Assembly (NCBI GenBank): GCA_023257625.1
Contig: JALRBW010000044.1
Coordinates: forward strand, 1-64,000
DNA length: 64,000 nt
Source of the DNA: Flavobacteriaceae bacterium
Lineage (GTDB): Bacteria > Bacteroidota > Bacteroidia > Flavobacteriales > Flavobacteriaceae
Direction of reading: 5' to 3'
Below are positions 45,568 through 53,328 of this stretch, in pieces; position 1 is the stretch's first letter, and each line of letters begins with the position of its first letter. Below the pieces are notes generated by a model. That model saw only the letters and a program-made list of their open reading frames with translations. It made no database searches and was not told the DNA's origin. A program made the position numbers and the translations under genes.

Positions 45568-45589
45568 GATCGTCTGATTTATGTGGGTG

Positions 45590-45619
45590 CAAATTTACTG
45601 TTTTTTACAGAGTAACAAA
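45590..45619 (-). promoter_or_regulatory. rpmB promoter (-33 TTTG, -7 TAAATTTG)
   Basis: On the minus strand, TTTG (45619-45616), 18 bases, then TAAATTTG (45597-45590), 22 bases before the rpmB ATG. Both boxes match the Bacteroidota consensus. Confidence 0.7.
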
Positions 45620-45643
45620 ATTGTTTATGAAAAATAAATGTAT

Positions 45644-46885
45644 TTATTTTAAATGTTGCAGTACGAGCTCTAAGGCTTTTTGAACCGCTTTATGAATGAC
45701 CCGTTCACGGTGGTTCCCAAAAACAAATTTTTCACTAATAACTTTTGATTTAGAAGCTACTGCTATCCAAACAGTACCAATTTCTGCATCAGCATCACCT
45801 TTAGTTGGGCCAGCATTACCAGTTGTTGCAATTGCATAATCTGTATGATAGTGTTTTTGTACATTTTTTGCCATAGCTTCAGCAACGGGTTGACTGACAA
45901 CACTGTGTTGATCAATTAATCTTTTTGGAACACTCAATAAATCTATTTTGGACTGTGTATGATAAGCAACAACACCCCCTTTAAAATAAGCTGATGCTCC
46001 TGGAATTGAAGTAAGCAACGTAGCAATTTGACCTCCTGTACAACTCTCCGCTAAAGAAAGGGTAGCTTTTTTTTGAATAAATTTTCTGTGAACAATTTGT
46101 TCTATAGAGTCTTCGTCTCTACCAACGTAAATATCTTTGATTATGGGAATTAATTTATCTATTTCAGCCTCCATCCGTTCTGTCAATTCAATACTATTGA
46201 AATCTTTTCCAGAAAGACGTAAACGGACTTTTCCAAAATTAGGCAAATAAGCAAATTTTAATCCTCTAGGCAGTTCATTTTCCCAATGAATCAGTCGTTC
46301 TGCAATTGCACTTTCCCCTAGACCATAAGTTTGAATTGTAATGTGCTTGATGTAAGGGAGCGTATATTTTTCTTTTAAAGCAGGAAGTACGTGATTGTTC
46401 ACTAAGGCCTTCATTTCAAATGGAACTCCTGGAAGGGCAATAATAACTTGATTATCTTTTTCAAACCACATTCCTGAAGCTGTTCCGTGTTCATTTTTTA
46501 AAATTCTCGCTTTTGAGGGTAAAAGTGCTTGTTTTCTATTTTCTTGATTTATAGGCGTTGTTACATAAGAAGAAAAAATGTGCTCTATATGTGTTTTAAT
46601 TTCCTGATTTTCAACTAAAATATCATTAAAATACACACAGAGTGTATGCTTGGTAATATCATCTTTTGTTGGCCCTAATCCACCGGTCAATAGAATAATT
46701 TGAGCTCGTTTTTTTGATTCATCAAGTGCCTCAATAATAGCTTCTTTTTGATCAGAAATACAACTAATTTGAACAACTTCGATACCAATACTGTTTAAAG
46801 CTTTGGACAAAAAAACAGCATTAGTGTTTACAACTTGACCAATTAATAATTCATCGCCAATAGATAGAAGTTCAGCTTGCATCAT
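45644..46885 (-). CDS. cinA: CinA family nicotinamide-nucleotide amidohydrolase
   Basis: A 413-residue two-domain CinA. The N-terminal half is a molybdopterin-binding-like domain (AELLSIGDELLIGQVVNTN, LTGGLGPTKDDITK, ALPGVPFEMKAL) and the C-terminal half the NMN deamidase domain (LSLAESCTGGQIATLLTSIPGAS split by the catalytic Ser, ATTGNAGPT). These proteins recycle nicotinamide nucleotide and remove its ADP-ribose product. Two adjacent ATGs (46885, 46882) are possible; the first overlaps the upstream stop as ATGA. It is the last gene of the E2-exonuclease-FAH-cinA run. Confidence 0.93.
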   Translation of the reverse strand: MMQAELLSIGDELLIGQVVNTNAVFLSKALNSIGIEVVQISCISDQKEAIIEALDESKKRAQIILLTGGLGPTKDDITKHTLCVYFNDILVENQEIKTHIEHIFSSYVTTPINQENRKQALLPSKARILKNEHGTASGMWFEKDNQVIIALPGVPFEMKALVNNHVLPALKEKYTLPYIKHITIQTYGLGESAIAERLIHWENELPRGLKFAYLPNFGKVRLRLSGKDFNSIELTERMEAEIDKLIPIIKDIYVGRDEDSIEQIVHRKFIQKKATLSLAESCTGGQIATLLTSIPGASAYFKGGVVAYHTQSKIDLLSVPKRLIDQHSVVSQPVAEAMAKNVQKHYHTDYAIATTGNAGPTKGDADAEIGTVWIAVASKSKVISEKFVFGNHRERVIHKAVQKALELVLQHLK

Positions 46886-47493
46886 TTAATTTTAAGAGTA
46901 AATGCAGAAGTAGATTCAATAAAGCCTTCTAAACTATCATTTGGAGATACAGGACCAACACCTTCTGGGGTTCCCGTAAAAATAACATCACCGATTTTTA
47001 AGGTGAAAAAGGTTGAACAATAGGAAATTAATTCATCTATTTTCCAAAGCATTTGAGCCGTATTCCCCTCTTGGACAGTCTTTCCATTTTTTTGTAATGA
47101 AAAAGAAATTGCATTTAAATCTTGAAATTTATTTTTTTCAATCCAATCACTTATAAGGCAAGAGCCGTCAAAAGCCTTGGCTTTTTCCCAAGGTAATCCT
47201 TTTGATTTAAGATCAGCTTGTAATGTTCGTGCAGTAAAATCAATTCCAAGTCCAATTTCATCGTAGTATTTCGAGGCATATTTTGGTTCAATATGCTTTC
47301 CTATTTTTTTAATTTTCACTACAATTTCTACTTCATAATGAATGTCTTGGCTAAAGTGGGGTATAAAAAAAGGTTGATTTTTTTGAAGTAAACTGGTGTC
47401 TGGCTTCATGAATAAGACGGGTTCAGAGGGAAGCTCATTTTTTAATTCTAAAATATGAGCACTATAATTTCGACCTACACAAATTATTTTCAC
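46882..47493 (-). CDS. fumarylacetoacetate hydrolase family protein
   Basis: A 203-residue FAH-fold protein. The N-terminus MKIICVGRNYSAHILEL, VLFMKPDTSL, the metal ligands in HYEVEIVVKIKKIGKHIE (Glu-x-Glu) and the Asp in GLGIDFTARTLQ, then GDVIFTGTPEGVGPV, are typical of small FAHD1-like members that act as acylpyruvate hydrolases or oxaloacetate decarboxylases. Substrate cannot be decided from sequence. It lies two bases after the exonuclease gene and overlaps cinA. Confidence 0.92.
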   Translation of the reverse strand: MKIICVGRNYSAHILELKNELPSEPVLFMKPDTSLLQKNQPFFIPHFSQDIHYEVEIVVKIKKIGKHIEPKYASKYYDEIGLGIDFTARTLQADLKSKGLPWEKAKAFDGSCLISDWIEKNKFQDLNAISFSLQKNGKTVQEGNTAQMLWKIDELISYCSTFFTLKIGDVIFTGTPEGVGPVSPNDSLEGFIESTSAFTLKIK

Positions 47494-47495
47494 TA

Positions 47496-48269
47496 TTACG
47501 GTTTTGAATTCAAAGTTTGTAGTCGAATTTCAGTCAATAATTTTTTAGTATACAGAGGAAAATCAGCATTTAAAACCCATCCAAAATATCCGGGTTCTGT
47601 ATCAAGAACTTCAGTAACCTTTCGCCCTTTATGTTTTCCAAAACCAAAGCACATTTCTTCATTCTTATCGTAAACAATAAAACCAGCAAAATCAGCTGTT
47701 TTTCTACGAGTACTAAAGGCATTTAAAAAATCTACTGTGGGTTCTAATGTGTTATATCGCTCCAATTGGGCCAATAATACTTGGTGTGTGGCTTCTGTAT
47801 CGGCTAATGCGGAATGGGCATCTTCTAATTCTTTGTGACAATAAAATCGATAAGCAGCAGAAAGTGTTCTTTCTTCCATTTTATGGAAAATAGTTTGAAC
47901 ATCAATTGTTTTAATTTTCTTAAAATCAAATGAAATATTAGCACGTAATAATTCTTCAACAAGTAATGGCAAATCAAACCGATCCGAATTAAAGCCTGCT
48001 AAGTCACATCCTTTTATAAACGTATAAATCTCTAGTGATTTTTCTTTGAATGTTGGTGCATTGGCTACCATTTCGTCTGTAATTCCATGAACGGCTGTGG
48101 CTTCAGCAGGAATTGATTGTTCAGGATTTATTCGCCACACTTTGTTTTCTTGTATATTATCGGGTAAACATTTCACAATGGCAATCTCTACAATTCGATC
48201 TTTGGAAATATCGGTTCCTGTTGTTTCTAAATCAAAAAAACATAGAGGACGTGTTAGGCTGAGTTTCAT
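47496..48269 (-). CDS. DEDDh 3'-5' exonuclease
   Basis: A 257-residue DnaQ-like exonuclease. Exo I is FFDLETTGTDISKDRIVEIA near residue 11, exo II around AGFNSDRFDLPLLVEEL near 95, and exo III DAHSALADTEATHQVL near 150 (DEDDh His and Asp). After residue 200 a short C-terminal domain (CFGFGKHKGRKVTEVLDTE) resembles the DUF3820/quorum-sensing-regulated-like module often fused to these nucleases. It is not the main replicative proofreading subunit by context; it sits nine bases after the E2 gene. Confidence 0.9.
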   Translation of the reverse strand: MKLSLTRPLCFFDLETTGTDISKDRIVEIAIVKCLPDNIQENKVWRINPEQSIPAEATAVHGITDEMVANAPTFKEKSLEIYTFIKGCDLAGFNSDRFDLPLLVEELLRANISFDFKKIKTIDVQTIFHKMEERTLSAAYRFYCHKELEDAHSALADTEATHQVLLAQLERYNTLEPTVDFLNAFSTRRKTADFAGFIVYDKNEEMCFGFGKHKGRKVTEVLDTEPGYFGWVLNADFPLYTKKLLTEIRLQTLNSKP

Positions 48270-48278
48270 ACTTGATGT

Positions 48279-49625
48279 TTAAAAGGGCAAATGTTCGTCC
48301 CAGTTTTCTAAATATTCAGTTACTTTTTGAACAAAAAGCCCACCAGTTGCCCCATTGATAATGCGGTGATCATAGCTATGAGTCAAAATTACCTTTCTGC
48401 GTATTCCAATAAAATCTCCTTCTTCAGTCTCAATAACTGCTGGCATTTTTCTAATTGCTCCGATAGCGAGTATCCCTACTTGAGGTTGATTGATAATTGG
48501 AGTTCCCATTATTGATCCAAAATTTCCAATATTGGTAATTGTGTAAGTTCCTCCTTGAATTTCATCGGGCTGTAATTGATTCTTTCTTGCCCTATTAGAT
48601 AAATCATTTACTGCTTTTGCCAAGCCTATTAAGTTCAAATGATCTGCATTTTTGATTACAGGTACTATCAAATTACCATCAGGTAATGCAGTTGCCATTC
48701 CTAAATTAATTTGTTGTTTAATAATGATTTTATCCTCTTGTAAACTGCTGTTTAATTCCGGAAAATCACGAAGGGCTTTTATGACTGCGGTCATAAACAA
48801 GGGTGTGAATGTCAATTTTTCATTAACTCTCGACTCAAAAGAGTCTTTAACTTTACTTCTCCAGTTCCATAAATCAGTTACGTCAGCCTCAATAAAAGAT
48901 TGAACATGAGCAGCAGTTTTTATACTCGAACTCATGTGTTCAGAAATCAATTTTTCCATTCGGGTTAGTTCCCTAAAGCTTTCTGTAGCAGATGTTAAAA
49001 TAGGTTTTGATATTGTATTAGGGGAAGGATTAGGATGTGTTTTTTCTGGAGTGACACCTTTACTTTTGATATAATTTAAAACATCATTTTTGGTTACCCG
49101 TTGGTCTTTTCCAGTACCTAAAATTTGATCAAGCTCCAACTGAGTAATTCCTTCTTCTTTCGCAATATTTCGAACTAATGGGGAATAAAATCGAGATGCA
49201 TTTGAAAATACTTGAGAAGAAACTATTGTTTCTGATTTAGCCAATGGTTTGGTTAACTCTTTTTCTACTATTCCAGGAATGTCCTCCTCATGAAATAATG
49301 ATGTTTTGGGAAGTTCTACTTGAAATATTTCTGAAAAAGACTGTTTTTGCAAGCCTTTTTGTTCTACATCAGAATTATCTTCACCTAAAGTTTCAATAAC
49401 CAAAAGAACTTCACCAACTTTAATTGTTTCATTTTCTAAGCATCGTTTTTCTAGCAAAATACCTTCTACCTCAGAAGTGACATCAGTATCAACCTTATCA
49501 GTTGCAATTTCAACAATTGGTTCATCAATAGCTATGGTCTCTCCTATCTCTTTCAGCCATTTGGTGACAGTAGCTTCAGCTACACTTTCTCCCATTTTTG
49601 GCAATTTTAAAAGATATTGTCCCAT
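48279..49625 (-). CDS. 2-oxo acid dehydrogenase E2 component (dihydrolipoyl acyltransferase)
   Basis: A 448-residue lipoyl acyltransferase. The N-terminal lipoyl domain has the modified Lys in EIATDKVDTDV near residue 44; an E1/E3-binding domain is at about 130-170 (SPLVRNIAKEEGI, KDQRVTKNDVLNYI); the catalytic domain is C-terminal. The catalytic His is in HSYDHRIINGATGG; the family usually has H-x3-DG, whereas Asn replaces Asp here. The single lipoyl domain and sequence suggest the branched-chain or a mixed-specificity complex. No E1 or E3 gene is next to it. A good -7 element lies 16 bases upstream. Confidence 0.9.
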   Translation of the reverse strand: MGQYLLKLPKMGESVAEATVTKWLKEIGETIAIDEPIVEIATDKVDTDVTSEVEGILLEKRCLENETIKVGEVLLVIETLGEDNSDVEQKGLQKQSFSEIFQVELPKTSLFHEEDIPGIVEKELTKPLAKSETIVSSQVFSNASRFYSPLVRNIAKEEGITQLELDQILGTGKDQRVTKNDVLNYIKSKGVTPEKTHPNPSPNTISKPILTSATESFRELTRMEKLISEHMSSSIKTAAHVQSFIEADVTDLWNWRSKVKDSFESRVNEKLTFTPLFMTAVIKALRDFPELNSSLQEDKIIIKQQINLGMATALPDGNLIVPVIKNADHLNLIGLAKAVNDLSNRARKNQLQPDEIQGGTYTITNIGNFGSIMGTPIINQPQVGILAIGAIRKMPAVIETEEGDFIGIRRKVILTHSYDHRIINGATGGLFVQKVTEYLENWDEHLPF

Positions 49626-49641
49626 ACTTATTTTTGTTTTG

Positions 49642-49649
49642 CAAAAGTA
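49642..49649 (-). promoter_or_regulatory. -7 promoter element of the E2 gene
   Basis: The minus strand reads TACTTTTG, 16 bases before the ATG at 49625. Confidence 0.6.
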
Positions 49650-49662
49650 TCAAATTTTCAAT

Positions 49663-49683
49663 GAGTGAAAGGATTTATCACTC
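49663..49683 (-). terminator. weak hairpin between recR and the E2 gene
   Basis: GAGTGA (49663-49668) and TCACTC (49678-49683) form a six-pair stem with a nine-base loop just after the recR stop, without a clean T run. It may attenuate readthrough from recR. Confidence 0.3.
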
Positions 49684-49692
49684 TAATCCTTA

Positions 49693-50313
49693 TTAACTTT
49701 TTGACAAAGAGGCCTCAAAAGGGATTCGGGCTAAAAGTGAACGACCTAATGTAATTTGATCGGTATATTCCAATTCGTCTCCAACGGGAATTCCTCTTGC
49801 AATAGTAGAAGTTTTAATGCCAAATGACTCCAACTGTTTATAAATGTAATAATTTGTTGTGTCAGATTCCATTGTCGCGCTTAGGGCAAAAATAATTTCC
49901 GACACTCCTCCTAGTTTCACTTTTTCAAGTAAAGAAGGAATAGTCAAATCTTGAGGTCCAACTCCTTCCATGGGCGATATGACCCCTCCTAATACATGAT
50001 AAAGTCCGTGATATTGACTCGTGTTTTCTATAGCCATTACATCACGTATATCTTCTACCACGCATAACAAAGAGTGGTTTCTTTTTGGGCTAGCACAAAT
50101 TTCACAAAGGGGCATATCCGAAAGGTTATGACACTGTTTGCAAAATATTACCTTCTCACGTAAACGAACTATTGAAGAGGCTAATTCATGAACGTGCTCC
50201 TCTGGTTGTTTTAATAAATGAAGAGCCAAACGAAGGGCGGTTCGTTTTCCTATACCTGGAAGTTGCGCAATTTCATGAACTGCATTTTCCAATAATTTTG
50301 ATGAAAATTCCAT
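49693..50313 (-). CDS. recR: recombination mediator protein RecR
   Basis: RecR works with RecO (and RecF) to load RecA on SSB-coated single strands. The 206-residue product has the helix-hairpin-helix [17 protein letters not shown] near residue 18, the four-Cys zinc motif [16 protein letters not shown] near 56-71, a Toprim domain starting [15 protein letters not shown] and the C-terminal Walker-like region. The frame opens to 50319 on a TTG; the ATG at 50313 gives the standard start. It is divergent from the symporter gene. Confidence 0.96.
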   Translation of the reverse strand: MEFSSKLLENAVHEIAQLPGIGKRTALRLALHLLKQPEEHVHELASSIVRLREKVIFCKQCHNLSDMPLCEICASPKRNHSLLCVVEDIRDVMAIENTSQYHGLYHVLGGVISPMEGVGPQDLTIPSLLEKVKLGGVSEIIFALSATMESDTTNYYIYKQLESFGIKTSTIARGIPVGDELEYTDQITLGRSLLARIPFEASLSKS

Positions 50314-50329
50314 GGTCAAATTTACAACA

Positions 50330-50358
50330 TTTGGGTTGTATTTCCTTTTGTATCTTTA
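50330..50358 (+). promoter_or_regulatory. probable symporter promoter (TTTG, N17, TATCTTTA)
   Basis: TTTG (50330-50333), 17 bases, then TATCTTTA (50351-50358, one mismatch from TAnnTTTG), 15 bases before the ATG at 50374. Confidence 0.45.
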
Positions 50359-50373
50359 GGCTTTAATCCTATT

Positions 50374-51840
50374 ATGATAACACCACTATTTATCTTAAGC
50401 CTTATCATCGGTTACTTCTTAATTTTAATTGGTATTGCCCACTGGACAGGAAAAGAAGACACAAACGAAAGTTTTTTTACGGCCAACCGAAATTCTCCTT
50501 GGTATTTAGTTGCCTTTGGTATGGTAGGTGCTTCGCTTTCTGGGGTAACATTTATCTCGGTTCCTGGTTGGGTAGAATCTTCTCAGTTTACTTATTTTCA
50601 AGTGGTAATGGGGTATTTGGTTGGTTATTTTGTTGTAGCTTTTGTTCTCCTACCTATTTATTACAAAAACAATCTTACTTCAATTTATGAATATCTAAAT
50701 AATCGATTTGGACCTCAAAGTCATCGTGCAGGGGCGTTTTTCTTTTTTGTTTCTCGTGTATTAGGGGCGGCTTTTCGTTTATTTTTAGTGGCTATCGTTT
50801 TACAACAATTCATTTTTGATGCATGGAATGTCCCTTTTGAATTTACTGTAGTATTATCAATTCTACTCATATGGGTATACACTCAAAAAGGTGGAATTAA
50901 AACCATTGTATTTACTGATACTTTACAAACATCTCTTATGATTCTTTCAGTAGTACTTTCTATTTTTTACATTCAAAAAGCTATGAATTGGACTTTTTTT
51001 GAGTTTATTTCTTCTTCTGAACTTGAGCCCTTTAAAAAAATATTTGTGACCGATTCACTTTTGAGTAGAAATCATTTCTTGAAATCTTTTATTGGAGGGG
51101 CTTTTGTTACTATATGTATGACTGGCCTAGATCAAGATATGATGCAAAAAAACTTAAGCTGTAGAACCCTTAAAGATGCTCAAAAAAATATGGTAGTCTT
51201 TAGTTTTGTTTTAGTTTTTGTTACGGCTTTGTTTATGATATTGGGGGCATTATTATTTATTTATGCTAAAAATGCTGGAATCGGACTTCCCTTATTAGAC
51301 GGTCAACCCAAAACCGATTTATTGTTCCCAGAAATTGCTTTTAATGGTAATTTAGGAATAGCGGTTGGAGTTACTTTTATTTTAGGACTTATTGCAGCGG
51401 CCTACAGTAGTGCTGACAGTGCATTAACATCTTTAACCACCTCATTTTGTATCGATTTTTTACATTGGAAAAATTATACTCCTAGCGCACAAAAAAAACT
51501 GCGTAAGCAAGTCCACATAGGCATGAGTCTTTTACTTATTGCTGTTGTAATTTTATTTAAATATGTGCTCGATCGCAATGTCATTGACGGACTATTAACG
51601 GTGGCGGGGTACACTTATGGGCCCTTACTTGGCTTATTTGCCTTCGGAATTTTTACAACTTATCAAATAAAAGACCGATACGTTTGGGCAGTTGTTCTTG
51701 GTGCACTGCTAATAATAAGTGTTTTTGGTAGTTTGGATGCCTCCGTATTGGGAGGATATCAATTGGGGTATGAACTTTTACCACTTAATGGTCTTTTAAC
51801 CTTTTTAGGACTAATACTGATTCGTAGAAAGGAGCACTAG
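50374..51840 (+). CDS. sodium:solute symporter (SSS family)
   Basis: A 488-residue integral membrane protein with about 13 hydrophobic helices. Family features are the first helix then FFTANRNSPWYLVAFGMVGASLSGVTFI, with the Na+-site residues in GASLSGVTF; STIYE-like LTSIYEYLNNRFG; the GLDQDMMQKNLSCR loop in the middle; and AAYSSADSALTSLTTSFCIDF, with the second Na+-site Ser/Thr. It should import a small organic solute with sodium, but the substrate is not readable. The last 30 bases overlap, tail to tail, the CoA-binding gene on the other strand. Confidence 0.92.
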   Translation: MITPLFILSLIIGYFLILIGIAHWTGKEDTNESFFTANRNSPWYLVAFGMVGASLSGVTFISVPGWVESSQFTYFQVVMGYLVGYFVVAFVLLPIYYKNNLTSIYEYLNNRFGPQSHRAGAFFFFVSRVLGAAFRLFLVAIVLQQFIFDAWNVPFEFTVVLSILLIWVYTQKGGIKTIVFTDTLQTSLMILSVVLSIFYIQKAMNWTFFEFISSSELEPFKKIFVTDSLLSRNHFLKSFIGGAFVTICMTGLDQDMMQKNLSCRTLKDAQKNMVVFSFVLVFVTALFMILGALLFIYAKNAGIGLPLLDGQPKTDLLFPEIAFNGNLGIAVGVTFILGLIAAAYSSADSALTSLTTSFCIDFLHWKNYTPSAQKKLRKQVHIGMSLLLIAVVILFKYVLDRNVIDGLLTVAGYTYGPLLGLFAFGIFTTYQIKDRYVWAVVLGALLIISVFGSLDASVLGGYQLGYELLPLNGLLTFLGLILIRRKEH

Positions 51841-52176
51841 AGTGCATGCGTTTTCCCACTGTATATAGTGTTGAGTTAACAGGGAACTCAAAGCAGGGTT
51901 TTCAGTACCCGGATTAAATAATACTCTTTTAGGTTGAATTGAAATGATATAATCGTAATATTCTTTTTGAAGTTCTGTTGAAATATATAGGGTTAGGGTA
52001 TCAATATCCTTTAATGGTTCAAAGGCAGGAACAATAGGAATTCCATTTATTTCACCTTTTTTTATTCCCATAGGAATAACCTCTATCCCCTTTTCAGAAA
52101 GTAAACAAACTGCTCTATAAGCAGTTCGGGTTGGATTTGGACTAGCTCCAAGCACAAGGGTTCTTTTTCCTACCAT
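51811..52176 (-). CDS. CoA-binding domain protein
   Basis: A 121-residue single-domain protein of the CoA_binding_2 family: TLVLGASPNPTRTAYRAVCLLSEKG at the N-terminus (Rossmann nucleotide loop), EVIPMGIKKGEINGIP, then DTLTLYIST and a VLFNPGTENP loop. The family is small and of unknown specific function. It overlaps the end of fabH by seven bases, so they are coupled, and its 3' end overlaps the symporter gene by 30 bases. Confidence 0.88.
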   Translation of the reverse strand: MVGKRTLVLGASPNPTRTAYRAVCLLSEKGIEVIPMGIKKGEINGIPIVPAFEPLKDIDTLTLYISTELQKEYYDYIISIQPKRVLFNPGTENPALSSLLTQHYIQWENACTLVLLSTNQY

Positions 52177-53177
52177 TGAATCATGACACTACCCCATGTA
52201 AAACCACTACCAAATGCAGCTAAAACAACCTTAGTTCCTTGAACTACTTTGCCTTCTTCCCAAGCCTCAGTTAATGCAATGGGAATAGAGGCTGCAGTTG
52301 TATTCCCATACCTTTCTATGTTATTGTAAACCTGGTCGTCGGATAGACCAAATTTTTTCTGAACAAATTGGGCAATCCTTAAATTAGCTTGATGTGGAAT
52401 AAGCATTCCTATATCTTCTTTTTTCCATCCTGCAGTAACTAACCCTTTATGAATAACTTCTGAAAAACGAACCACTGCATTTTTAAATACAAATTGGCCA
52501 TTCATGTAGGGATAATACGAAATATCATCAGGGTTATTGGCAGATAAAATTTCAGGAACCCATCGACCTGTATTTGGTCCGATTAAAGACAATTCCTCTG
52601 CATATTTCCCTTCTGAATGAAGATGAGAGCAAAGAATCCCTTCATTTGAATTTTCAGTTCTTGTCAATACAGCTGCTCCTGCACCATCGCCAAAAATAAC
52701 AGAAATGTTACGGCCTCGGGTTGTCATATCTAAACCTCCTGAATGATACTCTGACCCTATCACCAATACATTTTTATACATTCCAGTTTTGATGAATTGG
52801 TCAGCAGTTGCTAATGCATAAACAAACCCTGAACATTGCATACGAATATCCATAGCAGGGCAATCAGGAATTGCTAATGACTCTTGAACCAAAACTCCTG
52901 AACCTGGAAAATAATAATCTGGACTAAGTGTGGCAAACAAAATAAAATCAATGTCATTGGGGGTTAATCCAGCTCGTTCAATTGCTATTTTAGCGGCTTT
53001 TACTCCCATTACAGAAGTACTATTACCATCGCCTTTAACAATATGACGTCTTTCTTTAATTCCAGTACGTTCTTGAATCCAAGCATCAGAGGTCTCCATA
53101 ATTTTTTCTAAATCAGCGTTGGTCACGATATTTTCCGGCAGATACTTCCCTAGACCTATAATTTTTGAATTAAACAT
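52170..53177 (-). CDS. fabH: 3-oxoacyl-ACP synthase III family protein
   Basis: A FabH-type ketosynthase, which starts fatty-acid chains by condensing an acyl-CoA with malonyl-ACP. The 335-residue product has the catalytic Cys in DIRMQCSGFVYAL near residue 113, the His in LIPHQANLRIAQ and the Asn in RYGNTTAASIP, with GDGAGAAVL near 180. The long open frame starts at 53222, but the ATG at 53177 gives the typical beginning (NSKIIGLGKYLPENIVTN). A second FabH outside the main fatty-acid cluster is common in this phylum, so primer specificity may differ. Confidence 0.93.
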   Translation of the reverse strand: MFNSKIIGLGKYLPENIVTNADLEKIMETSDAWIQERTGIKERRHIVKGDGNSTSVMGVKAAKIAIERAGLTPNDIDFILFATLSPDYYFPGSGVLVQESLAIPDCPAMDIRMQCSGFVYALATADQFIKTGMYKNVLVIGSEYHSGGLDMTTRGRNISVIFGDGAGAAVLTRTENSNEGILCSHLHSEGKYAEELSLIGPNTGRWVPEILSANNPDDISYYPYMNGQFVFKNAVVRFSEVIHKGLVTAGWKKEDIGMLIPHQANLRIAQFVQKKFGLSDDQVYNNIERYGNTTAASIPIALTEAWEEGKVVQGTKVVLAAFGSGFTWGSVMIQW

Positions 53178-53259
53178 TACAAAATTTTTATTGAAAATAC
53201 TGCTTTTCCATTTGTTGCACAATTCATAATCAACACAAAAAAATATTTGTATTTAAATG

Positions 53260-53272
53260 TGCCATCTTGTCA
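53260..53272 (+). promoter_or_regulatory. TGNCA-N3-TGNCA element upstream of htpG
   Basis: TGCCA-TCT-TGTCA lies 56 bases before the htpG ATG, with a further TGACA at 53298-53302. The element resembles the pair in front of hsp20 (20477-20521). No TAnnTTTG -7 element lies between it and the ATG. Confidence 0.5.
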
Positions 53273-53328
53273 CAAATAATAAGTGTGGTATTTTTTTTGA
53301 CATAAGTAGTTAATAAAATATAAAAACC

